Positions 1 to 9,077 of a stretch of DNA of 29,811 nucleotides are shown here, piece after piece. Location of the stretch: IMG/VR virus record IMGVR_UViG_3300020187_000144, positions 1 to 29,811 of that record. One strand, 5' to 3'. This stretch comes from a virus. Numbering within the stretch: position 1 is the first letter of the stretch; the number at the start of each line of letters is the position of its first letter. The notes below the pieces were generated by a model, which was not told the DNA's origin, did no database searches, and saw only the letters and a list, made by a program, of their open reading frames with translations. The translations under genes and the position numbers were made by a program.

Positions 1-387
1 GTCGTTCTTTGTTTGTTATCTAGTTCAGTTGTAGCCGACAACAGCTCTCTTTCACTTGCTTTGCCAAGCCCGCCAATGAACTACCAGTCAGATTCGTTTT
101 CCACAGGCAATATGCGATGTAGTAACGCTGTAGGTGGGGGTGTAAACCTAGAGTATGGCGTGACAGGTGTGTTGTCAGGTTTAGATACTAGCAGCCGTGG
201 CAAAGATATAGGTGTATACGCACGTATTGTTATACCGCTTGATAAACCAAAGGCTCGGATTAATTGTGATGATCTTTACCAAATAGAGCTAACTCAACGC
301 CGTTTAGAGATACAAAAGTTACGCGATGAACTAGAAGAACTAAAGAACCTACAACGTGCAGGTGGCGAGATGGAGTTCGAAAACTGA
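1..387 (+). CDS. Secreted phage protein of the lysis region, 5' end cut by window
   Basis: The reading frame is open from base 1, so the true start lies outside the window. The first visible residues (VVLCLLSSSVVA followed by DNSS) look like the end of a signal peptide with an A-D cleavage site, which implies export. The middle is Gly/Ser rich with two cysteines. The C-terminus (about the last 40 residues) is a charged helix likely to form a coiled coil. From memory, similar secreted proteins occur beside holin genes in marine phages, but no enzymatic function is known to me. Its stop overlaps the next start by one base (TGATG), so the pair is probably translationally coupled. A TTG at 13 could be mistaken for a start, but it falls inside the signal peptide. 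Confidence 0.7.
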   Translation, partial: VVLCLLSSSVVADNSSLSLALPSPPMNYQSDSFSTGNMRCSNAVGGGVNLEYGVTGVLSGLDTSSRGKDIGVYARIVIPLDKPKARINCDDLYQIELTQRRLEIQKLRDELEELKNLQRAGGEMEFEN

Positions 388-896
388 TGGATACTACCAA
401 GATAGCAGATAACATTGATGGTCTTGCAGATCGTGAGTTTAAGACTGGTGGCATGAAGATGTCGTTTGGTTCAATCGTAGCTATATTTGCGTTTTTATCT
501 ACAGTTGTGGGTGGCCTATACGGTGGGTTCGTCATGTATCAAAAGATAGAAGAGGTCGCGGGGCTAGACCTAGGAGAGTATCAACTGCAAATGGACGTGA
601 TGGATGCTAAGGTTAGTGGCATATCTGAAAAGGTTGAAGAGTCCGTGGAGTACAGTCGTGACATTAAAAACGGTTTGCGTTCGGACATATTGAGTATTGA
701 GAAGCAAACGGATCGTGTGGAGGATATGGTTCGTGAGGCTGAAGACAAGGTACGCAAGATGATAGACGCCGCAGAAGTCCGCTTTGAAAATCAACGAGAA
801 CGTGTTAGAGTTTCACAAAGTGGTGATATGAAAGAACTAGAAGATAAGTTAATGGATAAACTACAAAGGGCATTAGACAACCCCCTTGCTGATTAG
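387..896 (+). CDS. Membrane-anchored coiled-coil protein
   Basis: This is a 169-residue protein with one clear membrane segment near residues 26-50 (IVAIFAFLSTVVGGLYGGFV). A long charged region follows with heptad-like spacing (KVSGISEKVEESVEYSRDIK and onward), predicted to be a coiled coil. It sits between a secreted protein and the holin/endolysin genes, so a role in lysis or in spanning the envelope is plausible. It has no lipobox and no recognisable spanin signature, so I do not call it a spanin. The start overlaps the upstream stop by one base. Confidence 0.75.
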   Translation: MDTTKIADNIDGLADREFKTGGMKMSFGSIVAIFAFLSTVVGGLYGGFVMYQKIEEVAGLDLGEYQLQMDVMDAKVSGISEKVEESVEYSRDIKNGLRSDILSIEKQTDRVEDMVREAEDKVRKMIDAAEVRFENQRERVRVSQSGDMKELEDKLMDKLQRALDNPLAD

Positions 897-905
897 GAGA
901 CTAAT

Positions 906-1229
906 ATGACTGAGTTTGAAAAAGCTGATGTAGACGGTAATGGTTCGATAGACCAAGCTGAATGGGATCGCATGGCGTTTGAAGATAAGCGTTTAAAAAT
1001 GCTAGATGACGATGCACAAAGAGATGCCCAAAGAAAGATGGCGTGGTTCGCATTGTTTGGTATGTTGCTATACCCGCTTTCTATAATTATTTGTAACTTG
1101 GCTAATCTTGATGAAGCCATGAACTCACTGGCGTCTATTGCTGGTGTTTATTTTGTTTCTGTAGCTGCTATCGTTGCCGCCTTCTACGGTAAGGAAGCAT
1201 ACACAAAAGGAAAGGCGAATAACGAATGA
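906..1229 (+). CDS. EF-hand membrane protein in lysis cassette
   Basis: The N-terminus contains a canonical calcium-binding loop: D8, D10, N12, S14, D16 and E19 occupy the six coordinating positions, with G at loop position 6. Two hydrophobic segments follow (about residues 46-66 and 76-94). The EF-hand precedes the first membrane segment, so a soluble Ca-binding tip is tethered to the membrane. TAGGAGA precedes ATG 906 at good spacing. The stop overlaps the holin start (ATGATGAG). Two membrane spans beside a holin would fit a second holin or antiholin; this is inference. Confidence 0.8.
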   Translation: MTEFEKADVDGNGSIDQAEWDRMAFEDKRLKMLDDDAQRDAQRKMAWFALFGMLLYPLSIIICNLANLDEAMNSLASIAGVYFVSVAAIVAAFYGKEAYTKGKANNE

Positions 1230-1630
1230 TGAGTCTCGTAAGCAATTTAGTAGGACCTGTTACTGGACTACTAGACAAAGTTATTGAGGATAAAGATCAG
1301 AAGGCCAAGTTAGCCCACGAGATCGCTACAATGTCCGATAATCATGCCCAGCAAGCCTTAATGGGGCAATTAGAAATAAACAAAGCTGAAGCTGCATCAG
1401 GGTCTTTATTTAAAGGCGGATGGCGTCCATTCATAGGTTGGGTGTGCGGTGTTGCTTTCGCTTACCATTTTGTATTGCAGCCATTAATTGTTTTTGGTGT
1501 AACTGCCGCTGGTGTTGATATACCTGCACTACCAGAGTTTGATATGGGCAGTTTAATGACTGTCATGATGGGAATGCTCGGATTGGGCGGACTTCGTAGC
1601 TATGAGAAGAAACAAGGAATTACAAAATGA
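1226..1630 (+). CDS. Holin, GTA 3-TM family (PF11351-like)
   Basis: This 134-residue protein has an N-terminal amphipathic helical region with many Lys/Glu, then the GGWRPFIGWVCG motif and hydrophobic segments at about 67-90 and 100-122. The WRPF-x-GW signature and layout match the family 'Holin of 3TMs, for gene-transfer release', common in alphaproteobacterial phages and gene transfer agents. It would form inner-membrane lesions that release the adjacent endolysin. Start and stop each overlap the neighbouring gene by four bases (ATGA), showing tight coupling. A second ATG at 1229 is an alternative start. Confidence 0.85.
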   Translation: MMSLVSNLVGPVTGLLDKVIEDKDQKAKLAHEIATMSDNHAQQALMGQLEINKAEAASGSLFKGGWRPFIGWVCGVAFAYHFVLQPLIVFGVTAAGVDIPALPEFDMGSLMTVMMGMLGLGGLRSYEKKQGITK

Positions 1631-2136
1631 AAGAGAACTTTGATAAATGCTTAAAAATGCTTCTTGCTCACGAAGGAGGTTATGTAAACCATCCTAGCGA
1701 CCCCGGAGGTATGACAAATTTAGGTGTAACTAAAAAGGTGTACGATGAGTGGACTGGTCGTGAGTCTACAGAACAGGAAATGCGTGATTTAACGCCTGAA
1801 GACGTGGCTCCGATATACAAGAAAAACTACTGGGATCGAGTCAAAGGAGATTCACTTCCATCTGGTTTAGACTGGGCGTGTTTCGATTGGTGTGTGAATT
1901 CCGGATCGGGTAGACCTGCAAAAGCTGTGCAACGTGCAGTTGGGGCTACGGCAGATGGAGCTATAGGACCAGCTACACTGGGGCTTGTTATGGAAAAAGA
2001 CCCTAAATTTATTATTGAGTATGTTCATGATGTAAGACAAGATTTCTATAAAAGCTTAAAGACATTTGAGACGTTTGGACGTGGATGGACTCGTAGAAAT
2101 AAAGAGACTTTGCATCAAGCTTTAGAGATGTTGTAA
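1627..2136 (+). CDS. Endolysin, GH108 N-acetylmuramidase
   Basis: The 169-residue protein begins with the glycosyl hydrolase family 108 signature HEGGYVNHPSDPGGMTNLGV; E16 in the EGGY motif is the expected catalytic acid. The C-terminal half (from about residue 90, with CVNSGSGRPAKAVQRAVG and DGAIGPATL) matches the paired peptidoglycan-binding_3 domain. It hydrolyses the glycan backbone of peptidoglycan. No signal peptide is seen, which fits delivery through the upstream holin. AAGGAATTACAAA precedes the ATG, which overlaps the holin stop. Length is typical of the family. Confidence 0.93.
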   Translation: MKENFDKCLKMLLAHEGGYVNHPSDPGGMTNLGVTKKVYDEWTGRESTEQEMRDLTPEDVAPIYKKNYWDRVKGDSLPSGLDWACFDWCVNSGSGRPAKAVQRAVGATADGAIGPATLGLVMEKDPKFIIEYVHDVRQDFYKSLKTFETFGRGWTRRNKETLHQALEML

Positions 2137-2246
2137 TTTGTTCGGATTATTTTTAAAAAATTAATTAAAAAAACAATTGTTCGGCTTAAAGCTTACTCTA
2201 GCATAAGTCGAACTTTTGTGTATAATCCACCTAACAGGAGCTGCCG
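2137..2246 (+). promoter_or_regulatory. Late-region intergenic: two operator-like sites and a -10 box
   Basis: Between the endolysin and the tail hub gene lie TTGTTCGGATT (2138-2148) and ACAATTGTTCGGCTT (ending 2187), both close to the window-wide TTGTTCGGG motif. A perfect TATAAT at 2221-2226 stands upstream of AGGAG and ATG 2247; its -35 is poor. TCTAGCATAA (2197-2206) resembles the TTCTAGYAAA leader element. Together they suggest a regulated start point for the virion operon. Confidence 0.45.
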
Positions 2247-4370
2247 ATGACGTTACAAAAACTTCAATTTCGCCCCGGTGCAAACCGCGAAACTACGTCT
2301 TATAGTAACGAAGGCGGTTGGTTCGACATGGACAAGGTTCGTTTTAGGTTTGGTTTTCCAGAAAAAATTGGAGGTTGGATAAAGCAATCTAGTAATTCTT
2401 TTCTTGGAACGTGTCGCGCTCTTCATCCTTGGCTTGCATTAGATGGAACAAACTATCTTGGAGTTGGAACTCACCTAAAGTATTATATAAATCAAGGTGG
2501 TGCATATAACGACATTACACCTATCAGAACAACAACCGCTGCTGGCGATGTAACATTTTCAGCTAATGCAACAACACTTAACGAAACCTTATCAGCTATA
2601 GACACAACAATAACTGTGGCTTCAGCTTCAGGATTTCCGTCTTTTGGCATTATAAAGATAGGCTCTGAGCATATTACTTTTGCAGGTCTTAACGGAAACA
2701 ACCTTATAGGTTGCGTTAGGGGTGCAGATAATACTGTAGCAACTACTCATTCATCAGGCGCTGCTGTTACTATGTCTACTATAATAGTAACAGATACAGA
2801 TCATGGAGCTTTAGTTAATGATTTTGTTACAATTTCTGGTGCAGCAAGTCTTGGAGGACTTGTAACAGCTAACGTTCTTAACCAAGAGTATCAAATTACA
2901 GGCGTTATAAACGATGACAGCTATCAAATTGACGTTCGTGAAGTTGCTGATATTCAAAGTATTACTACTACAACTGGCTTAAATGCAACTTATGTATTTG
3001 CCAATTCTTCAGATAGCGGTAATGGTGGTAGTTCTGTTGTTGGATCTTATCAAATTAACACTGGATTAGATACAACTATTGCTGGAAATGGTTGGAGCGC
3101 AGGTACTTATGGTCGTGGAACTTGGGGTTCAGCAGCAAATTTATCTGCTTCTGGTCAAACTCTTAGAATATGGTCACATGATAACTTTGGTGAAGACTTA
3201 ATCATTAATGTTAGAGATGGTGATATATTCTATTGGGACAACTCAACAAGCTCTGGAACTCCATTTTCAAGAGCTGTTGAGCTTGCTAGTTTAGCTGGAT
3301 CAAATAAAGCACCTGTAATAGCAAAGCAAGTTCTTGTATCTGATAGAGACAGGCATGTAATTGCATTTGGTTGCGATTCTGAAACAAATCCCGGAGTACA
3401 AGACCCTTTATTAATTAGATTCTCTGATCAAGAAAATATTCTTGAATGGCAATCACTTGTAACAAATACTGCTGGTGATTTGCGTATCGGCTCAGGTTCA
3501 AAGATTGTTACTGCTGTAGAAACAAGACAGCAAGTTCTAGTATTTACTGACGTTTCATTGCACGCAATGCAATACTTAGGACCACCACTTACCTTTGGTA
3601 TTAACGCTATTTCTGAAAATATCACAATTGCAAGTCCTCTTGCAGCTATTGCTATTGAGGATAATGTATTCTGGATGGGTGCAGAAGAGTTCTATGTGTA
3701 CGGCGGTGCCGTTCAAAGACTTCCATGCTCAGTAAGAGATTATGTGTTTTCAAACATTAATAGTGATCAAATAGAAAAGGTTACTGCTTCTCTTAACTCT
3801 GCATTTTCTGAAGTTACTTGGTATTATCCATCTGCTTCTAGCTCTGAAAACGATAGTTATGTAACTTATAATTACGATCAAAAAATATGGTATTATGGAA
3901 CTCTATCAAGAACTGTATGGTTAGATCGAGGTGTAAACGCAGAGCCTATAGCTGCGGGTAGCGATCATTATCTATATTTACACGAAATTGGCTTTGATGA
4001 TGGAAGCACAAGCCCAGCTACAGCGATTTCATCATACATTGAAAGCAGTCAGATGGACTTAGGTGATGGTGAGCAATTTGCGTTTATGCGTAGATTAATA
4101 CCAGATATGACCTTTAGAAACTCTACAGCTCCAGTTCCAAGTGCTACTATGACGCTTAAAGTTAGAAATTTCCCCGGCGGAAACTATTTGGACTCTAATG
4201 CAAATACAATTACAAAAACAGCCAGTGTTCCCGTAGAACAATTTACAGAACAGGTATTTGTTCGGCTTAGAGGCAGGTCGTTTGCTTTTAGAATTGAAAG
4301 CGAAGATACTGGTGTAGCTTGGAGATTAGGCTCTCCAAGAGTAGATATTAGACCTGATGGGAGACGGTAA
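2247..4370 (+). CDS. Probable tail hub / packaged-DNA stabilisation protein (P22 gp10-like)
   Basis: This 707-residue protein is rich in beta-prone segments. The N-terminus (RPGANRETTSYSNEGGWFD, then RFRFGFPEKIGGW) and the C-terminal half (SDQENILEWQS, VLVFTDVSLHAMQYLGPP, DNVFWMGAEEFYVYGG, YNYDQKIWYYG) resemble the beta-propeller-type head-closure/tail hub proteins of the P22 gp10 group found in podoviruses. Residues about 100-250 are a Thr/Ser/Ala-rich insert (ITVASASGFPSFGIIKIGSEH), probably an extra surface domain, which explains why it is longer than P22 gp10. AGGAG precedes the ATG. It heads the run of virion genes. The assignment rests on motif resemblance and context only. Confidence 0.55.
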   Translation: MTLQKLQFRPGANRETTSYSNEGGWFDMDKVRFRFGFPEKIGGWIKQSSNSFLGTCRALHPWLALDGTNYLGVGTHLKYYINQGGAYNDITPIRTTTAAGDVTFSANATTLNETLSAIDTTITVASASGFPSFGIIKIGSEHITFAGLNGNNLIGCVRGADNTVATTHSSGAAVTMSTIIVTDTDHGALVNDFVTISGAASLGGLVTANVLNQEYQITGVINDDSYQIDVREVADIQSITTTTGLNATYVFANSSDSGNGGSSVVGSYQINTGLDTTIAGNGWSAGTYGRGTWGSAANLSASGQTLRIWSHDNFGEDLIINVRDGDIFYWDNSTSSGTPFSRAVELASLAGSNKAPVIAKQVLVSDRDRHVIAFGCDSETNPGVQDPLLIRFSDQENILEWQSLVTNTAGDLRIGSGSKIVTAVETRQQVLVFTDVSLHAMQYLGPPLTFGINAISENITIASPLAAIAIEDNVFWMGAEEFYVYGGAVQRLPCSVRDYVFSNINSDQIEKVTASLNSAFSEVTWYYPSASSSENDSYVTYNYDQKIWYYGTLSRTVWLDRGVNAEPIAAGSDHYLYLHEIGFDDGSTSPATAISSYIESSQMDLGDGEQFAFMRRLIPDMTFRNSTAPVPSATMTLKVRNFPGGNYLDSNANTITKTASVPVEQFTEQVFVRLRGRSFAFRIESEDTGVAWRLGSPRVDIRPDGRR

Positions 4371-4666
4371 TGTCTCGTAACTTAAACTTACCATTTTTTC
4401 CCATACCACCAGATGAGTATGATCAAAGATATTTTGCAGAAGTTTTGCGTTCATATTCCACATACATGCAAAACATGCAAAATCCGGGTGAAGGGCGTAA
4501 TACTTTTACAGTATTTACGAATTTGCAAACAGACGATTCAGGACTAGAAGATGGAAGTGTTTTTCAACACGATGGGCAATTGCGTGTTCCCGTATTAAAT
4601 ATACCCTATGTAAGAGGTTCTTCAGCAATAGGGCAAGTAGGAGAGGTAACGGTGACTATATCATGA
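4370..4666 (+). CDS. Small hypothetical virion-associated protein
   Basis: This 98-residue protein overlaps the tail hub gene by one base (TAATG) and the next gene by four (ATGA). The N-terminus is Pro-rich (LPFFPIPPDEYDQRYFAEVL), the middle is helical (RSYSTYMQNMQNPGEG), and the C-terminus is beta-prone and ends in a short Val/Thr strand. No family is recognised. Position and coupling suggest a small connector, tail or chaperone-like component; function unknown. Confidence 0.7.
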   Translation: MSRNLNLPFFPIPPDEYDQRYFAEVLRSYSTYMQNMQNPGEGRNTFTVFTNLQTDDSGLEDGSVFQHDGQLRVPVLNIPYVRGSSAIGQVGEVTVTIS

Positions 4667-4893
4667 GCGATACAATTATTACAATGGATGACGGTTCAAC
4701 ATGGAAGCCAGCAACTAGCGTGGATGTAGTTTCTTGCGCAAATTGTGAAAATAAGGTAGACACACCTGAAGAGATTGCGTCATACCCAGACGGTAACTGT
4801 CCAGATTGCGGTGAAAGCTGGACTGGAACAGAAGAAAGAAGCACAAATATTAAAGTTACGGCTCCTGAAGGAATTTCTGGGTCAACGCTCTAG
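4663..4893 (+). CDS. Small zinc-ribbon protein
   Basis: This 76-residue acidic protein carries two CxxC knuckles (CANC at about residues 24-27 and CPDC at about 46-49), a zinc-ribbon arrangement with an 18-residue spacer. It starts in an ATGA overlap with the upstream gene. A zinc ribbon among virion genes is unexpected; it might act as a small nucleic-acid or protein-binding regulator. No specific family is recognised. Confidence 0.7.
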   Translation: MSDTIITMDDGSTWKPATSVDVVSCANCENKVDTPEEIASYPDGNCPDCGESWTGTEERSTNIKVTAPEGISGSTL

Positions 4894-4946
4894 TATTTTA
4901 AATAAATATTTGGTAACTTATATATATTAAGTACGAGGTTAGTATA

Positions 4947-5924
4947 ATGCAGAACATGGCTAGATACGGTAGAAACGGCGATACCACTATGGGACACCTA
5001 ACTCCGGGTGAAACAATTGTCCCACAAGCGGTACTCCAAAGTAATCCACAAGTAGCTCGTGGCCTTGGTCGTGCGTTTAAAGATGTAGGCGCTGATCCTC
5101 GACGATACGTTGTTGGATCAGGGCAAAACAGCATAAACCCTGTAACTGGTAAATCTGAATTCTTCTTAGGTAATTTAATTGGTGCTATCGTAGGAAACCC
5201 TGCAATATCAGGTGCGATTGGTAATTTAGCATTAAGAAAAATACAAGGAAAAGACGTATCTCTTCGTGATGCTCTAATAGGCGGTGCCGCAGGTGCTGGT
5301 CTTGGAGCTTTGTCAGGAGGTGGTACAGGCATACCATTTTTGGATAGCATGGTGTCTGGAGTTGATGCTGATAGTGGAATTTTTAAAGGAATGAATGTTG
5401 GAGGCCGTGGTTCAGAAGTAGCTAAACAAGCAGCAAAAGAAGCAGTTAATCAGTCACAAAAAACCGAAGGTCTTTTAGGCATAGGACAAATGTTCGGTTT
5501 AAATCCTGATGAGGGTATAGGAAGATTTCTTAATACAAAAGCAGGAGAAGGTATAGCTTCTGGTCTTGCGGCTCAGTTGATGGATAGCCTATTTAGTGAA
5601 GAAGAAGACCCTGATCCATATGGAAACATGGCTAGATTTAATAGAGGCGCAGGTCAAGCACCTGTAACTCTAAGAAGACGCGCTCCGCGTCAACAGACAG
5701 ACCTTTTATACGCCAATAAAGGCGGTGTAGCTCACTATCCTCGTAGAAATGGTGGTATAATGCCAAGCGAAGGCTCTGGAACTAAAGATGACGTACCTGC
5801 AATGTTAACTGCTGGTGAGTTTGTTATGACCCGTGATGCCGTTAAAGGCGCAGGAAATGGAAACTTACAAAACGGTATAAACAAAATGTACGGCATGATG
5901 GATAACTTGGAAAGGAAAGCGTAA
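4947..5924 (+). CDS. Gly-rich putative internal virion protein with two TPGE-type modules
   Basis: This 325-residue protein has an N-terminal module RYGRNGDTTMGHLTPGETIVP and a C-terminal module around DDVPAMLTAGEFVMTRDAV, a motif common in phage tape-measure or ejection proteins. Between them lie Gly/Ala-rich hydrophobic stretches (GGAAGAGLGALSGGG near residue 112), able to insert in membranes. MARYGRNG near the start is echoed by MARFNRGAG near residue 227, suggesting internal duplication. GAGG precedes ATG 4947; ATG 4956 is an alternative. It overlaps the next gene by one base (TAATG). A DNA-ejection role is inferred. Confidence 0.65.
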   Translation: MQNMARYGRNGDTTMGHLTPGETIVPQAVLQSNPQVARGLGRAFKDVGADPRRYVVGSGQNSINPVTGKSEFFLGNLIGAIVGNPAISGAIGNLALRKIQGKDVSLRDALIGGAAGAGLGALSGGGTGIPFLDSMVSGVDADSGIFKGMNVGGRGSEVAKQAAKEAVNQSQKTEGLLGIGQMFGLNPDEGIGRFLNTKAGEGIASGLAAQLMDSLFSEEEDPDPYGNMARFNRGAGQAPVTLRRRAPRQQTDLLYANKGGVAHYPRRNGGIMPSEGSGTKDDVPAMLTAGEFVMTRDAVKGAGNGNLQNGINKMYGMMDNLERKA

Positions 5925-7315
5925 TGGCTGATAGTGTAACAACCATACGGCAATTGCCAGCTTACATGCAGGAATACGATGAGGCGTTGCTTCAACGTAT
6001 TTTTGGCGCTCCTGATGATGAAGGCGTTTTAACAGGTGGGATTATAGATGATCCTAACCTGTTTAATATTCCTGATTATGTTCAAGCAGGAAGAAATCCA
6101 TTACAAGAATCTGTAGTTAATTCATTTGGCACTGAAGAACAACGTCAAGCATTTATGGATCGCTATCAGCCTTACTTTACTGACGAAAGTGGCATAGCAA
6201 GATACTTACCTCAAGCAAGTCAAGGCTTAGGTACTGGCGCGTCTACTATAGCCGATTCACTTGCTAATTATTTTCCAGAAGCTCAAGCATACTTACGTCA
6301 AGGCGTTGGTGGTATAGGTGCAAAGGGAATTTACGACACAGAAACAGCAGAAGCTAAGGCAAGAGCTGATCAATCTACACAATTATTTGATGCTCAACAA
6401 CGTGCAAATGAACTTTTAAGCGATTCTCGTAGCGCAATAAAAGGTGGTTTGGGTCAGTTTGATCCATCATCTGTTGATAAATTTATGAACCCTTATAAAG
6501 AGCAAGTTCTTGATACAGCCTTGGCTAAAATAGATCGTCAAGCTGCACAAAGGCGTCAAGCTGATGCGGCGAACGCTATAAGCAAAGGTGCGTTTGGTGG
6601 TTCACGATCTGGTGTTCAAGCGGCAGAAACAGAAAGAGCCGTTGAAGAGGCAAGGCAAGGCACTATAGCTAATTTAATGTCTCAAGGATATGATAAGTCT
6701 TTAGCCGCAGCTCAAGCCTCTTATGAAAATGCCGCAAAGCGTGGTATAGCTGGTGGTCAGCAACTTGGTTCTTTATCTACAAGTCAGCTCGGCGCAGAAG
6801 CTAAATCATTTGAAGGCGCTGAAGGCAGAATGCTAAAAGCCGCTGATATGTATCGTAGTATGGGTCTATCTAGCGCACAAGCACAAGCTCGTGCCGCAGA
6901 AGATGAACGCAAGCGAAGTTTAGAAACTGGTCGATTAATGGGTGGCCTTGGTGCATCTACAGGTCAACTAGGTGGTGCGCAAGCTGACATAGGTAAAGCA
7001 TACGGTCAATTGGCTGGAACATCTGCTGATATTGGTCAAGTGTATGCTGGAATGGCACCTAAAGACTTAGGATTTATGTATGAAGTAGGCGGAAAAGAAC
7101 AGCAATACGATCAGCAAGCTCAAGACTTCTATCGTCAAAACCAGTTGGCAACTACACAGCAGGCTTTAGCTCCTTATAGTTATGCTCAAAACTATTTAAC
7201 TGGCGCTCCATCTGCGTCAATGTATAGTCAATACTCACAAGGTCCTTCGACTGCTCCTAATCCTTTCCTACAAGGTGTTGGTATGTATGCAACCTACCAA
7301 GGTGCGAATAGATAA
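5924..7315 (+). CDS. Ala/Gln-rich helical virion/ejection protein
   Basis: The 463 residues are dominated by long Ala/Gln/Gly helices (for example LAAAQASYENAAKRG and AQARAAEDERKRSLETGR) with repeated GQ-L/GA-D-IG units around residues 340-385. The C-terminus is Tyr/Ser/Pro-rich and disordered-looking. This composition is typical of internal head or ejection proteins of podovirus-like phages. AAAGGAAAGC lies just before the ATG, which overlaps the upstream stop. No defined domain is recognised. Confidence 0.65.
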   Translation: MADSVTTIRQLPAYMQEYDEALLQRIFGAPDDEGVLTGGIIDDPNLFNIPDYVQAGRNPLQESVVNSFGTEEQRQAFMDRYQPYFTDESGIARYLPQASQGLGTGASTIADSLANYFPEAQAYLRQGVGGIGAKGIYDTETAEAKARADQSTQLFDAQQRANELLSDSRSAIKGGLGQFDPSSVDKFMNPYKEQVLDTALAKIDRQAAQRRQADAANAISKGAFGGSRSGVQAAETERAVEEARQGTIANLMSQGYDKSLAAAQASYENAAKRGIAGGQQLGSLSTSQLGAEAKSFEGAEGRMLKAADMYRSMGLSSAQAQARAAEDERKRSLETGRLMGGLGASTGQLGGAQADIGKAYGQLAGTSADIGQVYAGMAPKDLGFMYEVGGKEQQYDQQAQDFYRQNQLATTQQALAPYSYAQNYLTGAPSASMYSQYSQGPSTAPNPFLQGVGMYATYQGANR

Positions 7316-7328
7316 AAAGGTAAATAAT

Positions 7329-9077
7329 ATGGCTGATCCATCAGGAATTTACGGTGAAAACCCATTTGCAAGCATGACTCCACAAGAATTTTTAAAAGAG
7401 GCTTTGGGTAAAGGCTTGGGTAAAACTCCAATTAGCACTGAGTTTCCCGGCTTAGGAGACGATTTTTCTGATATAGCAGGTATAGATTCTTTTTTTGAAG
7501 ATAGGGCTGAAAACGCTTACAAAGGAATTGACCCTAGTGTTCTTGCAAATCAAGCCGAAGCTGGAAACGAACTTGCTGCGGCTGAAATAGAAAAACGTAG
7601 TAAATCATTACTAGGTGAGTTTGGCGGTCTGGAGCCAATCACAGAGATTCCTAAAATAGATATGTCTGGTTTAGATGTTGAATATCAAATGGAGCAAGCT
7701 GAAAAAGAAAAAGCACAAGGAGAAGCTGCTGAAGCTTTTAGAGCGAATGAGGCACAACTCGTAGATTCTCAAGGTGGACTAAACTCCATGAGTATTGCTG
7801 ATTCTAATACAGTTACTCAAGAACAAGCAGATGAAGGATTTTTATCTGCTATGGATGACTTTCTTGATGCCGCCGTTGGCACTGGTCCGGGCAAGCCAAA
7901 AGAACGCACAATCGAAGAATATAAAAGAGTTTTTTCTGAAGCAACTGGCATTGATACAAGCGGCAAGGTAGATAAAAGTGACGCTCTTATGGCGTTTGGT
8001 CTTGCTTTAATGCAAAATAAAGCTGGAAAAGGCTTTAATGTTTCTAAAATGTTGCAGTCTGTTGGTGAAGCTGGTGACAAAGCGTTACCTGCGCTCACGA
8101 AAGCTAAGGCTGAGGCTAAAAAAGCAGGATTAGCTGCTGGTCAATATGCGCTTACGGCAAAAAATTCTGACAAAGCTAAAGATGAAGTTAATGCGGAAAA
8201 AGCCAGACAACGTTCAGATTACTACATAGTTCCAAAAAGTAAGGGAGTAAGTGGATTTCTTGCTAACATGGATCAAGGGCAATTAGAATCACTAAACTCA
8301 TTTGAGCTTGATGCCCTTATGACCAACAAGTCTTTTAGAGAAAAGTTTGATGTTTTGCCCGGCGGAACATGGTCTGGAATAGTTTCAGAAGCAATGAAAA
8401 CGCCTGAAGCAGAAGCTCTTTACTTGACTAAAGATGCAAACAAAATTTCACTAATTCCCGGTGTTGAAAATGATCTATTTACAATTAAAACTTTCTCCGC
8501 AGACCCTAATGTTGAAGGTAGTGAGGGAAGACCAGCACGCTTAGATGGTGATGGGCAAGCAACATACAAGGCCTTAGCTGCGGCTTCACAAGACCTTCAA
8601 AGAGCAAAAGAAAAATTTATGGAAGGGTTTGGACTGGCTGAAGGCACAAGTGCTTTTAGGTTTACTCTTGATAAAGTCGATTCTTTAGCAGGCGCATTTG
8701 GTATTAATGTAGATGGAATCGCAAATCCTACAGAAAAATTAAAGTTATTTTTAAATAAACTTAAAGCACAAAATGCCAAAGAAATTTTAGGAGAAGCTGG
8801 TAAAACAATTTCAGACGCGGACCGTTTGCTTGTTGAGTCAATTGTTGGTGATGTAAGCGTTTTAACTAATCCAGATGTTCTTGCCGAAAAAATGAGTCAA
8901 CTTTATAATGACGTAATCCTCAAAAAAGAAAGAGAAATATTTTCTGCGCTAGAGACTTTAGATAGATATTCTAACAGAAATATAGCATCTAGGCTAGGGG
9001 GCGGTGGTGAATTGAACTCAGAAGAGCAAGCAGAGTTAGATGCTGCCATAGCTGCAATAGGTGAAAAAAATGGATGA
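7329..9077 (+). CDS. Acidic helical putative internal virion protein
   Basis: I place the start at ATG 7329, preceded by AAAGGTAAATAAT, giving 582 residues; an in-frame ATG at 7275 would overlap the upstream gene and lacks a ribosome site. The protein is acidic and alpha-helical, with Lys/Ala/Glu-rich segments (LTKAKAEAKKAGLAAGQYAL). No catalytic motif was found. Its position between two ejection-type proteins suggests a virion role. The stop overlaps the next start (ATGGATGA). Confidence 0.65.
   Translation: MADPSGIYGENPFASMTPQEFLKEALGKGLGKTPISTEFPGLGDDFSDIAGIDSFFEDRAENAYKGIDPSVLANQAEAGNELAAAEIEKRSKSLLGEFGGLEPITEIPKIDMSGLDVEYQMEQAEKEKAQGEAAEAFRANEAQLVDSQGGLNSMSIADSNTVTQEQADEGFLSAMDDFLDAAVGTGPGKPKERTIEEYKRVFSEATGIDTSGKVDKSDALMAFGLALMQNKAGKGFNVSKMLQSVGEAGDKALPALTKAKAEAKKAGLAAGQYALTAKNSDKAKDEVNAEKARQRSDYYIVPKSKGVSGFLANMDQGQLESLNSFELDALMTNKSFREKFDVLPGGTWSGIVSEAMKTPEAEALYLTKDANKISLIPGVENDLFTIKTFSADPNVEGSEGRPARLDGDGQATYKALAAASQDLQRAKEKFMEGFGLAEGTSAFRFTLDKVDSLAGAFGINVDGIANPTEKLKLFLNKLKAQNAKEILGEAGKTISDADRLLVESIVGDVSVLTNPDVLAEKMSQLYNDVILKKEREIFSALETLDRYSNRNIASRLGGGGELNSEEQAELDAAIAAIGEKNG

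Noticed and set aside
13-15. TTG 13 as true start of the first gene
   Set aside because: The frame is open to base 1 and the residues around TTG form the hydrophobic core of a signal peptide, so the gene begins outside the window.
387-896. Calling the 387-896 protein a spanin
   Set aside because: A membrane anchor and coiled coil fit, but there is no lipobox partner or embedded o-spanin frame that I can see.
4898-5350. 150-codon minus-strand ORF opposite the Gly-rich virion gene
   Set aside because: The Pro/Ala-rich translation is the complement of Gly-rich codons; no start signal.
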